The translations under genes and the position numbers were made by a program. Under the pieces are notes generated by a model, which ran no database searches, was not told the DNA's origin, and was given only the letters and a program-made list of their open reading frames with translations. 64,000 nucleotides of DNA from Streptomyces sp. NRRL S-340 (lineage in GTDB: Bacteria; Actinomycetota; Actinomycetes; Streptomycetales; Streptomycetaceae): NCBI RefSeq assembly GCF_000720185.1, contig NZ_JOIY01000006.1:62001-126000 (forward strand), written 5' to 3'. Positions 8,594 to 19,270 of this stretch are shown here, piece after piece; the first letter of the stretch is position 1; the number at the start of each line of letters is the position of its first letter.

Positions 8594-9367
8594 GTGGTTC
8601 GAGTCCGCGTCCTGGTCGTCGACGACCACCGTATTTTCGCCGAGTCCCTGGCCGCCGCCCTGGCCGCCGAGCCGGACGTCGACGTGTCCGCGGCCGGCTC
8701 CGGACCGGCCGCGCTGCGCTGCCTGGAGCGGGCCGCCGCCGAGGGCCGCCGCTTCGACGTGCTGCTCGTCGACGCGGACCTCGGCGGCAGCGTGCCCGGC
8801 GGGCGGGCGCCCGTCCCCGTCCAGGAGGGCAACGCCGACGGCCTGGTGGACGGGATCTCCCTGGTGGCCGGGGTGCGCGGCAGCCAGCCCGGCGTACGGA
8901 CCGTCGTCCTCGCCGAGAAGGACGACCCCCGGCGGGCGGCGCTCGCCCTGCAGGCCGGCGCCTGCGGCTGGGTCGCCAAGGACTGCTCGCTGTCGCGGCT
9001 GCTCACCGTCATCCGAGGGGTGCTGCGCGACGAGACGCACCTGCCGCCCGCCCTGCTCACCGGCGTGCTGCGCGAGCTGACCGCCGCCCGCAAGCACCGC
9101 ACCGAGAGCGAACGCCTGGTGGAGTCGCTGACCCCGCGCGAGCGGGAGGTGCTGCGCTGCATGGTCGCCGGGCTCGGACGCAAGGCCGTCGCCGAACGGC
9201 TCTACCTGTCCCCGCACACCGTCCGTACCCACATGCAGAACGTGCTGGGAAAGCTCGGCGTGCACTCCACGCTGGCCGCCGTCGCACTGGCCCGCCGGGC
9301 CGGTGTGGGTCCCGCGGATCTGGGATCAGCCGGGGATGTTGTCGAACGGGGCGGTCAACTGGCGTAG
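8594..9367 (+). CDS. LuxR/NarL-type response regulator
   Basis: The 257-residue protein has a receiver (about 4-150) and a LuxR-type DNA-binding domain (about 178-240, TPREREVLRCMVAGL, then SPHTVRTHMQNVLGKLGV). The acid pair D10-D11, a phosphoacceptor Asp60 (LLVDADLGG) and the conserved Lys (GWVAKD) are present. The Thr/Ser switch residue appears to be Ala (VVLAEKDD). A loop of about 20 residues after Asp60 is longer than usual. No kinase gene is adjacent, so it is an orphan by position. The start is GTG 8594 after GAAGGGGG. Its last 42 bp overlap the 3' end of the convergent MarR gene. Confidence 0.88.
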   Translation: MVRVRVLVVDDHRIFAESLAAALAAEPDVDVSAAGSGPAALRCLERAAAEGRRFDVLLVDADLGGSVPGGRAPVPVQEGNADGLVDGISLVAGVRGSQPGVRTVVLAEKDDPRRAALALQAGACGWVAKDCSLSRLLTVIRGVLRDETHLPPALLTGVLRELTAARKHRTESERLVESLTPREREVLRCMVAGLGRKAVAERLYLSPHTVRTHMQNVLGKLGVHSTLAAVALARRAGVGPADLGSAGDVVERGGQLA

Positions 9368-9823
9368 CAGCGCCGCCAGTTCGGAGCGCTGGGCGGCGGA
9401 CAGCTCGCCGAGGATCGCGCGCTCCTGGTCCAGCAGGCCGGCCAGGGACTGGTCGGCGCGGTCGCGGCCCTCGTCCGTGAGGCGGACCAGGACGCCCCGC
9501 CGGTCGCTGGGGTCGGGCAGACGCTCGACCAGACCCTTCTTCGCGAGCCGGTCGATGCGGTTGGTCATCGTGCCCGAGGTGACCAGGGTCTGGGTGAGCA
9601 ATTGCCCGGGCGAGAGCTGGTACGGCGCGCCCGCGCGGCGCAGCGCGGTCAGCACGTCGAACTCCCAGGGCTCCAGACTGTGCTCGGAGAAGGCCAGCCG
9701 GCGGGCGCGGTCCAGGTGCCGGGCCAGCCTGCTCACGCGGCTCAGCACCTCGAGCGGTTCCACGTCGAGGTCCGGGCGCTCCCGGCGCCACGCTGCGACC
9801 AGCCGATCGACCTCGTCCTCCAT
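9326..9823 (-). CDS. MarR-family transcriptional regulator
   Basis: The 165-residue protein is a winged-helix MarR regulator: alpha-helical N-terminus, recognition region LTQTLVTSGTMTNRIDRLAKKGLVERLP (about 80-107) and the wing DPSDRRGVLVRLTDEG. MarR proteins act as dimers that usually repress a divergent gene and release DNA on ligand binding. Here the divergent gene encodes a small-molecule methyltransferase, and a perfect TTGATATCAA palindrome lies between them, so autoregulation and control of that gene are likely. The start is ATG 9823. The 3' end overlaps the convergent response regulator gene by 42 bp. Confidence 0.93.
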   Translation of the reverse strand: MEDEVDRLVAAWRRERPDLDVEPLEVLSRVSRLARHLDRARRLAFSEHSLEPWEFDVLTALRRAGAPYQLSPGQLLTQTLVTSGTMTNRIDRLAKKGLVERLPDPSDRRGVLVRLTDEGRDRADQSLAGLLDQERAILGELSAAQRSELAALLRQLTAPFDNIPG

Positions 9824-9859
9824 GCGATCAGTGTAGTGGTTGTGTCGACGTGAAGTCTC

Positions 9860-9869
9860 TTGATATCAA
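9860..9869. promoter_or_regulatory. Probable MarR operator (TTGATATCAA palindrome)
   Basis: A perfect 10-bp AT-rich palindrome lies in the gap between the marR gene and the divergent methyltransferase gene; a degenerate second half (ATCTTGGAATCGAGAG) follows at about 9872-9887. MarR regulators commonly bind TTGA/TCAA dyads of this spacing. Confidence 0.6.
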
Positions 9870-9942
9870 CTATCTTGGAATCGAGAGAGATTCGCCGTGC
9901 GGGTCACGGGGCTCCGGCTCCCGTGACGTCAAGGAGGCCGCC

Positions 9943-10791
9943 ATGCCCGCCGACCACGCCCACGACATCCACAGCCCCACCTGGGACCCCGCCCAGTACC
10001 TGCGCCACGCCGACCACCGCGCCCGCCCCTTCACCGACCTGCTCGCCCGGATCCCGGACCTGCCGGCGCGGCCGCCGGGGGGCGTGCCCCGCATCGCCGA
10101 CCTCGGCTGCGGCCCCGGCAACGTCACCGTGCTCCTCGCCGCCCGCTGGCCCGCCGCCCGCATCACCGGCTACGACAACGCGCCCGAGATGCTGGACAGG
10201 GCGACGGTGGAACACGCGGGCCCCACCCCGGGCGGGGGCCAGCTCGACTTCGTCCGCGCCGACGCCCGGACCTGGACGCCCCAGGAGCCCTTCGACCTGA
10301 TCGTCAGCAACGCCACCCTCCAGTGGGTGCCCGGCCACACCGGCCGCTTCGCCGACTGGATCGCGGCACTGCGGCCCGGCGGCACCTTCGCCTTCCAGGT
10401 CCCCGGCAACTTCTCGGCCCCCAGCCACCGGCTGATGCGCGCCCTCGCCCGGGCCCCCCGCTGGCGCGACCGCCTCGGCGACGTCCTGCGGCACGAGGAC
10501 GCCGTGCGAGAACCCGCCGCGTACCTGGCGCAGCTGACCGGCCTCGGGTGCACGGCGGACGTGTGGGAGACGACGTACCTGCACCTGCTGCACGGGCCGG
10601 ACCCGGTCCTGGACTGGGTGAAGGGGACCGGCCTGCGCCCCGTCCTCACCGCGCTCGCCGACGACCCCGAGGCCCGCGACGCCTTCCTCGCCGAGTACCG
10701 GACCGCCCTGCGCGAGGCCTACCCGGCCGGTGCGCACGGCACCCCGTTCCCCTTCCGCCGCATCTTCGCCGTCGCCACCAAGGAGGCGTGA
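9943..10791 (+). CDS. tam: SAM-dependent methyltransferase, trans-aconitate 2-methyltransferase type
   Basis: The 282-residue class I methyltransferase matches the Tam family: N-terminal WDPAQYLRHADHRARPF, SAM motif I IADLGCGPGNVTVLLA, and SNATLQWVPGH where the acceptor pocket begins. Tam methylates trans-aconitate, a side product that inhibits aconitase. The substrate assignment rests on overall similarity and could differ. I chose ATG 9943 because a strong AAGGAGG lies 6 bp upstream; an in-frame GTG at 9850 overlaps the likely operator and is less probable. The gene is followed after 3 bp by the VOC-family gene and is likely repressed by the divergent MarR protein. Confidence 0.82.
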   Translation: MPADHAHDIHSPTWDPAQYLRHADHRARPFTDLLARIPDLPARPPGGVPRIADLGCGPGNVTVLLAARWPAARITGYDNAPEMLDRATVEHAGPTPGGGQLDFVRADARTWTPQEPFDLIVSNATLQWVPGHTGRFADWIAALRPGGTFAFQVPGNFSAPSHRLMRALARAPRWRDRLGDVLRHEDAVREPAAYLAQLTGLGCTADVWETTYLHLLHGPDPVLDWVKGTGLRPVLTALADDPEARDAFLAEYRTALREAYPAGAHGTPFPFRRIFAVATKEA

Positions 10792-10794
10792 ACC

Positions 10795-11157
10795 GTGCTC
10801 GCCGCGATCGACCACGTCCAGCTCGCCGCCCCGCCCGGCCACGAGGACGCACTGCGGGCGTACTACGCCGGTGTCCTCGGCATGACCGAGATCCCCAAGC
10901 CGCCCGTCCTGGCCGCCCGGGGCGGCTGCTGGTTCCAGGCCGGCACCGTCCAGCTCCACCTGGGCGTCGAAGAGGACTTCCGGCCCGCGAAGAAGGCCCA
11001 CCCGGGCCTGCGGGTCACGGGCATCGAGGCGTACGCCGCCCGCCTGGCAGCCCGCGGCGCCCCGGTCACCTGGGACGACAACCTGCCGGGCCACAAGCGC
11101 TTCTACTCCGAGGACCCGGCGGGCAACCGGCTGGAGTTCCTGGAACCGGCCGGCTGA
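10795..11157 (+). CDS. Glyoxalase/bleomycin-resistance (VOC) superfamily protein
   Basis: The 120-residue protein is one VOC module pair of beta-alpha-beta-beta-beta units: AIDHVQLAAPPGHEDALRAY at the start and RFYSEDPAGNRLEFLEP at the end, the usual final metal-ligand strand with Glu. VOC proteins include glyoxalases, dioxygenases and drug-binding proteins, so the reaction cannot be assigned. The GTG start is 3 bp after the methyltransferase stop and uses the AAGGAGG inside that gene's end, so the two are co-translated. Both are probably controlled by the MarR protein. Confidence 0.85.
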   Translation: MLAAIDHVQLAAPPGHEDALRAYYAGVLGMTEIPKPPVLAARGGCWFQAGTVQLHLGVEEDFRPAKKAHPGLRVTGIEAYAARLAARGAPVTWDDNLPGHKRFYSEDPAGNRLEFLEPAG

Positions 11158-11210
11158 GCGCCGGCGCCCCGCGTTCCCGGCCACCCGCCGGGGACGGGCC
11201 GGCCGCCGGC

Positions 11211-11885
11211 TCAGCTCTTGCGGTGCCCTATCAGCCGCGGCTTCGGCTCCAGGCCGTCCAGGCCGTGCCAGGCCAGGTTCACCAGGTGGGCGGCGACCTC
11301 CGCCTTCTTCGGGCGGCGCACGTCCAGCCACCACTGGCCGGTCAGCGCGACCATGCCGACCAGGGCCTGCGCGTACAGCGGCGCCAGTTTCGGGTCGAAG
11401 CCGCGGGACTTGAACTCACGGCCCAGGATGTCCTCCACCTGGGTGGCGATGTCCGAGATGAGGGACGCGAAGGAACCCGTGGACTGCGGGATGGGCGAGT
11501 CACGGACGAGGATGCGGAAGCCGTCCGTGTACTCCTCGATGTAGTCCAGGAGGGCGAAGGCCGCCTGCTCGCACAGCTCCCGCGGGTGGCCGGCCGTCAG
11601 CGAGCCGGTCACCATGTCCAGCAGCCGCCGCATCTCGCGGTCCACCACCACCGCGTACAGGCCCTCCTTGCCGCCGAAGTGCTCGTACACCACCGGCTTG
11701 GACACCCCGGCCTTCGCCGCGATCTCCTCCACCGACGTGCCCTCGAAGCCCTTCGCCGCGAACAGCGTGCGACCGATCTCCAGCAGCTGCTGGCGGCGCT
11801 CGGCACCGGTCATCCGGGTGCGACGCGCACGCCGCGGCTTGTCATTGCTGGGGGTGCTGGAGTCGGTCGCCACGGCGTCAATCAT
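11211..11885 (-). CDS. TetR-family regulator, coupled to the desaturase
   Basis: This 224-residue TetR protein has a classical N-terminal HTH (about 25-75: RRQQLLEIGRTLFAAKGFEG, then AAKAGVSKPVVYEHFGGKEG) and a helical ligand-binding C-terminus. A basic stretch KPRRARRTR precedes the HTH. Its ATG at 11885 overlaps the desaturase TGA by four bases, so both are translated from one message and the repressor is co-regulated with the enzyme. Regulators in this position usually sense fatty acyl-CoA and control desaturase levels (an inference from DesT/FasR-like systems). A matching operator is found upstream of the desaturase. Confidence 0.93.
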   Translation of the reverse strand: MIDAVATDSSTPSNDKPRRARRTRMTGAERRQQLLEIGRTLFAAKGFEGTSVEEIAAKAGVSKPVVYEHFGGKEGLYAVVVDREMRRLLDMVTGSLTAGHPRELCEQAAFALLDYIEEYTDGFRILVRDSPIPQSTGSFASLISDIATQVEDILGREFKSRGFDPKLAPLYAQALVGMVALTGQWWLDVRRPKKAEVAAHLVNLAWHGLDGLEPKPRLIGHRKS

Positions 11886-12892
11886 GCCGCCTCGGCGGTT
11901 TCCTTCCGGCGCCGGGAGCCGCCTTCGCCGGTGTTGCGCCGGGAATCGATACGCGAGCGTGACGGCCAGCGCACGTCGTACGCCCAGCCCAGCCGCTCGC
12001 ACCAGCGGATGATCCGCGCCGAGGAGTCGAGCTGGCCGCGCTCCACGCCGTGCCGGGCGGAGGTCGGGTCGGCGTGGTGCAGGTTGTGCCAGGACTCGCC
12101 GCAGGACAGGATCGCCAGCCACCACACGTTGCCCGAGCGGTCCCGCGACTTGAACGGCCGCTTGCCCACCGCGTGGCAGATCGAGTTGATCGACCACGTC
12201 ACGTGGTGCAGCAGGGCCACCCGGACGAGTGAACCCCAGAAGAGCCCGGTGAACGCGCCCCACCACGACATGGTCACCACACCGCCGATGAGTGGCGGCA
12301 GCCCCAGCGACACGACCGTCCACAGCACGAACTGGCGGGAGATCCGCCGCATCGCGGGGTCCTTGACCAGGTCCGGCGCGTACTTCTCCTGCGGGGTCTG
12401 CTCCTCGTCGAACATCCAGCCCACGTGGGCCCACCACAGGCCCTTCATCAGCGCCGGGACCGTCTCCCCGTACCGCCACGGCGAATGCGGGTCGCCCTCG
12501 TGGTCGGAGAACTTGTGGTGCCTGCGGTGGTCGGCCACCCACCGCACCAGCGGGCCCTCCACCGCCATCGAGCCGGCGATGGCCAGCGCGATCTTCAACG
12601 GCCGCTTGGCCTTGAAGGACCCGTGCGTGAAGTGCCGGTGGAAGCCGATCGTGATGCCGTGGCAGCCGAGGAAGTAGAAGAAGACCAGCAGACCGAGGTC
12701 CAGCCAGCTCACCCCCCACCCCCACGCCAGCGGCACGGCCGCCAGCAGCGCGAGGAACGGGACGGTGATGAACAGCAGCAGCGTGATCTGCTCGATCGAA
12801 CGCTTCTGCTCGCCTCCCAGGGTGGCGGAGGACGGCGCGCCGACGGCCGCCTCCGGGGCGTCGTCGATCACATCGGAGGAGCTTGAGGTCAT
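11882..12892 (-). CDS. Acyl-CoA (delta-9) fatty-acid desaturase
   Basis: This 336-residue membrane di-iron desaturase introduces a double bond into acyl chains and so adjusts membrane fluidity. All three histidine clusters are present: HRHFTH (residues 85-90), HRRHH (122-126) and WHNLHH near residue 260. Hydrophobic segments flank them (about 36-60, 62-84, 160-200). I chose ATG 12892, preceded by a GGGGA ribosome-binding site; an in-frame codon at 12943 would add 17 residues with no signal. The stop overlaps the TetR gene start. Electron partners (ferredoxin reductase) are not in the window. Confidence 0.93.
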   Translation of the reverse strand: MTSSSSDVIDDAPEAAVGAPSSATLGGEQKRSIEQITLLLFITVPFLALLAAVPLAWGWGVSWLDLGLLVFFYFLGCHGITIGFHRHFTHGSFKAKRPLKIALAIAGSMAVEGPLVRWVADHRRHHKFSDHEGDPHSPWRYGETVPALMKGLWWAHVGWMFDEEQTPQEKYAPDLVKDPAMRRISRQFVLWTVVSLGLPPLIGGVVTMSWWGAFTGLFWGSLVRVALLHHVTWSINSICHAVGKRPFKSRDRSGNVWWLAILSCGESWHNLHHADPTSARHGVERGQLDSSARIIRWCERLGWAYDVRWPSRSRIDSRRNTGEGGSRRRKETAEAA

Positions 12893-12956
12893 GGGCGTCC
12901 CCTGTGGGGTCGAGGGTCGAGACAGGTGCCGGGGGCTTCGCAACCGTTCAGCTCCC

Positions 12957-12985
12957 TACGGTTCCGTAACCTACGGCGACGTAAG
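12957..12985. promoter_or_regulatory. Probable TetR operator and desaturase promoter
   Basis: TACGGTTCCGTA at 12957-12968 is a perfect 12-bp palindrome. It overlaps a second dyad, CCGTA-ACC-TACGG, at 12964-12976. On the minus strand a CATACT -10-like element lies at 12984-12989, so a bound repressor would block transcription of desaturase-tetR. The two overlapping dyads share half sites, which suggests binding of two dimers. Confidence 0.6.
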
Positions 12986-13183
12986 TATGGCAGTGCGTCG
13001 CCGCGCGGCAAGAGCCCCTGGCCTGCGCGTCCCACCCGGCACCTAGACTTGGTCCCGGTCGGACAGCGCGGTCCGCTGAAGAAGATTCCTTCCCGGATGC
13101 CCGGCCCGTATGCGGCACCCGCCGCGCGGCACCCGTCCGGGTTCCCTCTCAGAAGAGCTTCCACACTGCAAGGAGCCGCACCT

Positions 13184-15925
<2,742 letters not shown>

Positions 15926-15942
15926 CCGCCCCGCACGCGAGA

Positions 15943-15972
15943 GTGCCCCCGGCCCGCACGGGCCGGGGGCAC
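15943..15972. terminator. Bidirectional hairpin terminator between ppc and the convergent membrane gene
   Basis: A perfect 13-bp stem (GTGCCCCCGGCCC / GGGCCGGGGGCAC) encloses a four-base loop GCAC. It sits 17 bp after the ppc stop and 25 bp before the end of the convergent gene. There is no T-tract. Confidence 0.75.
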
Positions 15973-15997
15973 CTCCATGTCCGCACGGGCCCGCGGC

Positions 15998-16531
15998 TCA
16001 CAGCGCCACGAACGCCGCCGTCAGCAGGGCGATCCCCGCCCCCGCCAGCACCCACGCGGCCCGCACCCGCCGCAGCCCGCCGGCCACCACCACCGAGGCC
16101 AGCAGTAGGGCCCCGCCCAGCGGCGCCCACGCGTACAGGATCCCCGCCGTACCCGCACGCAGCACCTCGTCCGTGCCCGGCTTCACGACGACGTCGTACG
16201 TCTGCCCCCTGCGCACCGCCACCGTGTGCGCGATCTCCACCCGGCGGGCCGCCGACCCCGCCGAGGCGGGCGTGTACGGGCCGCTGCACCTGTCGTCCCC
16301 GCACCGCGTGACCTCCACCGTCCCGCGCTCGCGCCCCTTGGTCAGCATCACGTACGGCGCGCTGCTCCAGGACGCCCACACGCCGGCGACCAGGATCAGC
16401 ACCGCGACCGCCCCCATCGAGGCCACCCGCCCGAAGCGCAGCGCGGCCCGGGAGGCCTGACGGGCCTGGCGGGAGGCGCGGGCCTGACGGGAACGGGGGG
16501 CACTGGCGGCGGCAGGCATGGCCGGGATCAT
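15998..16531 (-). CDS. Membrane protein of unknown function, extracytoplasmic loop between helices
   Basis: The 177-residue protein has a basic Arg/Ala-rich N-terminus (about 10-35), a first helix (about 39-56 ASMGAVAVLILVAGVWASW), an outside domain (about 57-125) with two Cys in RCGDDRCSG that may form a disulfide, and two C-terminal helices (about 130-150 and 158-176). I do not recognise the family. The central part resembles a small beta-rich periplasmic domain of the kind found in DUF3592-like Actinobacteria proteins, but this is only an impression. It is convergent with ppc and upstream of nothing obvious. ATG 16531 or ATG 16519 could be the start. Confidence 0.75.
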   Translation of the reverse strand: MIPAMPAAASAPRSRQARASRQARQASRAALRFGRVASMGAVAVLILVAGVWASWSSAPYVMLTKGRERGTVEVTRCGDDRCSGPYTPASAGSAARRVEIAHTVAVRRGQTYDVVVKPGTDEVLRAGTAGILYAWAPLGGALLLASVVVAGGLRRVRAAWVLAGAGIALLTAAFVAL

Positions 16532-16583
16532 TGGCCATGTGCCTGCGCGCGGTCAACTCCCGGGCCCGCGGGCGCGGGACAAG

Positions 16584-17195
16584 TCAGGAGTTGTACGCGC
16601 TTTGCGCCCGCTCCAGACCCTCCGCCAGCAGACACTCCACCGAGTCCGCCGCCCGGTCCACGAAGTAGTCCAGCTCCTTGCGCTCGGCCGAGGCGAAGTC
16701 CTTCAGCACGTAGTCCGCCACCTGCATCCGGCCCGGCGGGCGTCCGATCCCGAACCGCACCCGGTGGTAGTCCGCGCCCATCGCCTTCGTCATCGACTTC
16801 AGACCGTTGTGCCCGTTGTCGCCGCCGCCCAGCTTCAGCCGCAGCGTGCCGTAGTCGATGTCCAGCTCGTCGTGGACCGCCACGATGTTGCCGAGCGGCA
16901 CCTTGTAGAAGTCCCGCAGCGCGTTGACCGGGCCGCCCGACAGGTTCATGAAGGACATCGGCTTCACCAGGATCACCCGGCGGCTGCCCGGCCCCGGCGG
17001 ACCGATCCGCCCCTCCACCACCTGCGCCTGCGCCTTGCTCGCCCGCTTGAACCGGCCGCCGATGCGGCCGGCCAGCAGATCCACCACCATGAAACCGACG
17101 TTGTGCCGGTTCATGGCGTACTCCGGTCCGGGATTGCCGAGGCCCACGATCAGCCAGGGCGCGCTCGCGGAAGTCGCCGGGGTGGTCACGTCCAT
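16584..17195 (-). CDS. pth: Peptidyl-tRNA hydrolase
   Basis: Pth releases peptides from stalled peptidyl-tRNA and is essential. The 203-residue protein has the family motifs [20 protein letters not shown] (catalytic His in NRHNVG), [13 protein letters not shown], the catalytic Asp region [17 protein letters not shown] and the [13 protein letters not shown] loop. It carries about 12 extra N-terminal residues before the fold, usual in actinobacteria. It lies downstream of rplY on the same strand, a conserved rplY-pth pairing, with 72 bp and a hairpin between them. The start is ATG 17195. Confidence 0.96.
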   Translation of the reverse strand: MDVTTPATSASAPWLIVGLGNPGPEYAMNRHNVGFMVVDLLAGRIGGRFKRASKAQAQVVEGRIGPPGPGSRRVILVKPMSFMNLSGGPVNALRDFYKVPLGNIVAVHDELDIDYGTLRLKLGGGDNGHNGLKSMTKAMGADYHRVRFGIGRPPGRMQVADYVLKDFASAERKELDYFVDRAADSVECLLAEGLERAQSAYNS

Positions 17196-17211
17196 CTCTC
17201 CTTGATACGCA

Positions 17212-17245
17212 CCGGCCGCCGCCCCCCAGAGGAAGCGGCGGCCGG
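17212..17245. terminator. Hairpin between rplY and pth
   Basis: An 11-bp perfect stem (CCGGCCGCCGC / GCGGCGGCCGG) with a 12-base loop lies just after the rplY stop. It could terminate part of the rplY transcripts or protect the 3' end, reducing pth expression relative to rplY. There is no T-tract. Confidence 0.5.
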
Positions 17246-17267
17246 CGAACTGCGCGGGGGTGAGGGA

Positions 17268-17861
17268 TCAGGCCTCCGCGGCCTCTTCGCCCGCTTCCTC
17301 GCCCTCGGCGGACTCCTCGGCCTGCGCGGCCAGGACCTGGAGGACGACGGCGTCCTCCTCGACGGCCAGGGTCACGCCGTTCGGCAGCGCGATGTCCTTG
17401 GCGTGGATGGAGGCACCGGCCTCCAGGCCCTCGACGGACACGGTGACCTGCTCCGGGATGTGCGTGGCCTCGGCCTCGACCGGCAGAGCGGACAGGACGT
17501 GCTCCAGCAGGTTGCCGCCCGGGGCCAGCTCGCCCTCGGTGTGCACCGGGATCTCGACCGTGACCTTCTCGCCGCGCTTGACCAGCAGCAGGTCGACGTG
17601 CTCCAGGAAGCCCTTCAGCGGGTCGCGCTGCACGGCCTTCGGGATCGCCAGCTCGTTGGTCTTGCCGTCGATGTCCAGCGAGATCAGGACGTTCGGGGTA
17701 CGCAGGGCGAGCAGCAGCTCGTGGCCCGGCAGCGTCAGGTGCAGCGGCTCGGCACCGTGGCCGTACAGCACACCGGGAACCTTGTTCTCACGGCGGACAC
17801 GGCGGGCGGCGCCCTTGCCGAACTCGCTGCGGGTCTCGGCGGAGATCTTCACCTCGGACAT
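17268..17861 (-). CDS. rplY: 50S ribosomal protein L25 (general stress protein CTC type)
   Basis: This 197-residue protein is the long, two-domain CTC form of L25, which binds 5S rRNA. The N-terminus SAETRSEFGKGAARRVRREN and GVLYGHGAEPLHL are the L25 core (about 1-95). The C-terminal TL5/CTC beta domain (about 96-180) follows, ending in a Glu/Ala-rich acidic tail (about 178-197). I chose ATG 17861; the frame is open for another 75 codons upstream but that stretch has no homology features. It lies between prs and pth on the same strand. Confidence 0.95.
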   Translation of the reverse strand: MSEVKISAETRSEFGKGAARRVRRENKVPGVLYGHGAEPLHLTLPGHELLLALRTPNVLISLDIDGKTNELAIPKAVQRDPLKGFLEHVDLLLVKRGEKVTVEIPVHTEGELAPGGNLLEHVLSALPVEAEATHIPEQVTVSVEGLEAGASIHAKDIALPNGVTLAVEEDAVVLQVLAAQAEESAEGEEAGEEAAEA

Positions 17862-17970
17862 GCTCTTCACTCCTCGTAGAAGTAGGGGACAGTGGTCACC
17901 CGGCCACACGAACGGCCTGCTACGAAGAGCGCGTCGATAACGGACCGCCGTATCCGTCCGAGAACGGCTA

Positions 17971-18020
17971 CGGCCTCCCTCGCCGAGCAACTGCAGCAGT
18001 CTACTCGGCAGGGGAGGCCG
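17971..18020. promoter_or_regulatory. Structured element in the rplY leader / prs 3' region
   Basis: The stem CGGCCTCCC (17971-17979) pairs with GGGAGGCCG (18012-18020), and an inner GCCGAG/CTCGGC pair lies inside. The element sits 110 bp upstream of rplY, so it could be the prs terminator or a leader hairpin of the rplY message. No T-tract follows on the minus strand. Confidence 0.45.
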
Positions 18021-18080
18021 AACCCAAAACGATCTCCAGCGGTCGGCGGAGCCGACAGAATGATCGTTACTGCGCGGTGA

Positions 18081-18166
18081 GTTCACGGCACGGTGAACGT
18101 CACGGTGCCGTGAACGTCACGGCACGGCGAGCGTCACCGCGCAGCGAGCGTCACTGCTCGTCGAAC
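18081..18166. repeat. Five imperfect tandem 17-18-bp repeats across the prs stop codon
   Basis: Units at 18081-18098, 18099-18115, 18116-18132, 18133-18149 and 18150-18166 follow the pattern GTCACGGCACGGCGAAC with a few changes. The last unit covers the prs stop codon (18151-18153). Units 1 and 2 are also near-perfect inverted copies of each other and can form a hairpin. Confidence 0.8.
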
Positions 18167-19125
18167 AGGCTCGTCACCGAACCGTCCTCGAACACCTCAC
18201 GCACCGCGCTCGCGATCGTCGGCGCGATCGACAGCACCGTGATCTTGTCCAGCTCCAGCTCACTCGGGGTCGGCAGCGTGTTCGTGAACACGAACTCGCT
18301 CACCTTCGAGTTCTTCAGACGGTCCGCCGCCGGACCCGACAGCACACCGTGCGTCGCCGTCACGATGACGTCCTCCGCGCCGTGCGCGAACAGCGCGTCC
18401 GCCGCGGCGCAGATCGTGCCACCGGTGTCGATCATGTCGTCCACCAGGACGCAGATCCGGCCCTTCACGTCACCCACGACCTCATGCACGGTGACCTGGT
18501 TCGCCACGTCCTTGTCGCGACGCTTGTGCACGATCGCCAGCGGCGCGCCCAGCCGGTCGCACCAGCGGTCCGCCACCCGCACCCGGCCGGCGTCAGGGGA
18601 GACCACCGTCAGCTTGTTGCGGTCCACCTTGCTGCCCACGTAGTCCGCGAGCAGCGGCAGCGCGAACAGGTGGTCCACCGGACCGTCGAAGAAGCCCTGG
18701 ATCTGGTCCGTGTGCAGGTCCACGGCGAGGATCCGGTCCGCACCCGCGGTCTTCATCAGATCCGCCACCAGACGCGCCGAGATCGGTTCACGCCCGCGGT
18801 GCTTCTTGTCCTGCCGCGCATAACCGTAGAACGGCACGATGACCGTGATCGAACGGGCCGACGCACGCTTCAACGCGTCGATCATGATCAGCTGCTCCAT
18901 GATCCACTTGTTGATCGGAGCGGTGTGGCTCTGGATCAGGAAGCAGTCCGCGCCACGGGCCGACTCCTGGTAGCGGACGTAGATCTCACCGTTCGCGAAA
19001 TCGAACGCCTTGGTCGGGACGACCCCGATCCCCAGCTGGTGGGCGATTTCCTCGGCAAGCTCGGGGTGGGCGCGGCCGGAGAAGAACATCATCTTCTTCT
19101 CGCCGGTCGTCTTGATCCCGGTCAC
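18151..19125 (-). CDS. prs: Ribose-phosphate pyrophosphokinase
   Basis: The enzyme makes PRPP from ribose-5-phosphate and ATP for nucleotide, His and Trp synthesis. The 324-residue protein shows FFSGRAHPELAEEIAHQLG at the start, the catalytic region VPFYGYARQDKKHRGREPIS, the PRPP signature DLHTDQIQGFFDGPVDHL, and the phosphate-binding loop VLVDDMIDTGGTIC. Length and motifs match class I enzymes. The start is ATG 19125 after a GAGG-containing leader. It lies 145 bp downstream of glmU on the same strand, a common arrangement in bacteria. Confidence 0.97.
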   Translation of the reverse strand: MTGIKTTGEKKMMFFSGRAHPELAEEIAHQLGIGVVPTKAFDFANGEIYVRYQESARGADCFLIQSHTAPINKWIMEQLIMIDALKRASARSITVIVPFYGYARQDKKHRGREPISARLVADLMKTAGADRILAVDLHTDQIQGFFDGPVDHLFALPLLADYVGSKVDRNKLTVVSPDAGRVRVADRWCDRLGAPLAIVHKRRDKDVANQVTVHEVVGDVKGRICVLVDDMIDTGGTICAAADALFAHGAEDVIVTATHGVLSGPAADRLKNSKVSEFVFTNTLPTPSELELDKITVLSIAPTIASAVREVFEDGSVTSLFDEQ

Positions 19126-19270
19126 AGCACTGTCTCCTCAGAGGGTGTACGCAGCTGGGTGTCGAGAAGACCTCGTCAACCGTGCAACCGTGCGCGAGAG
19201 GCCGTCTCAGCTGGTGGGGTGCGGGTGTGCACTTATCACGGTACGCCGTGTTCGGCGCGCCTGTTTCCGG

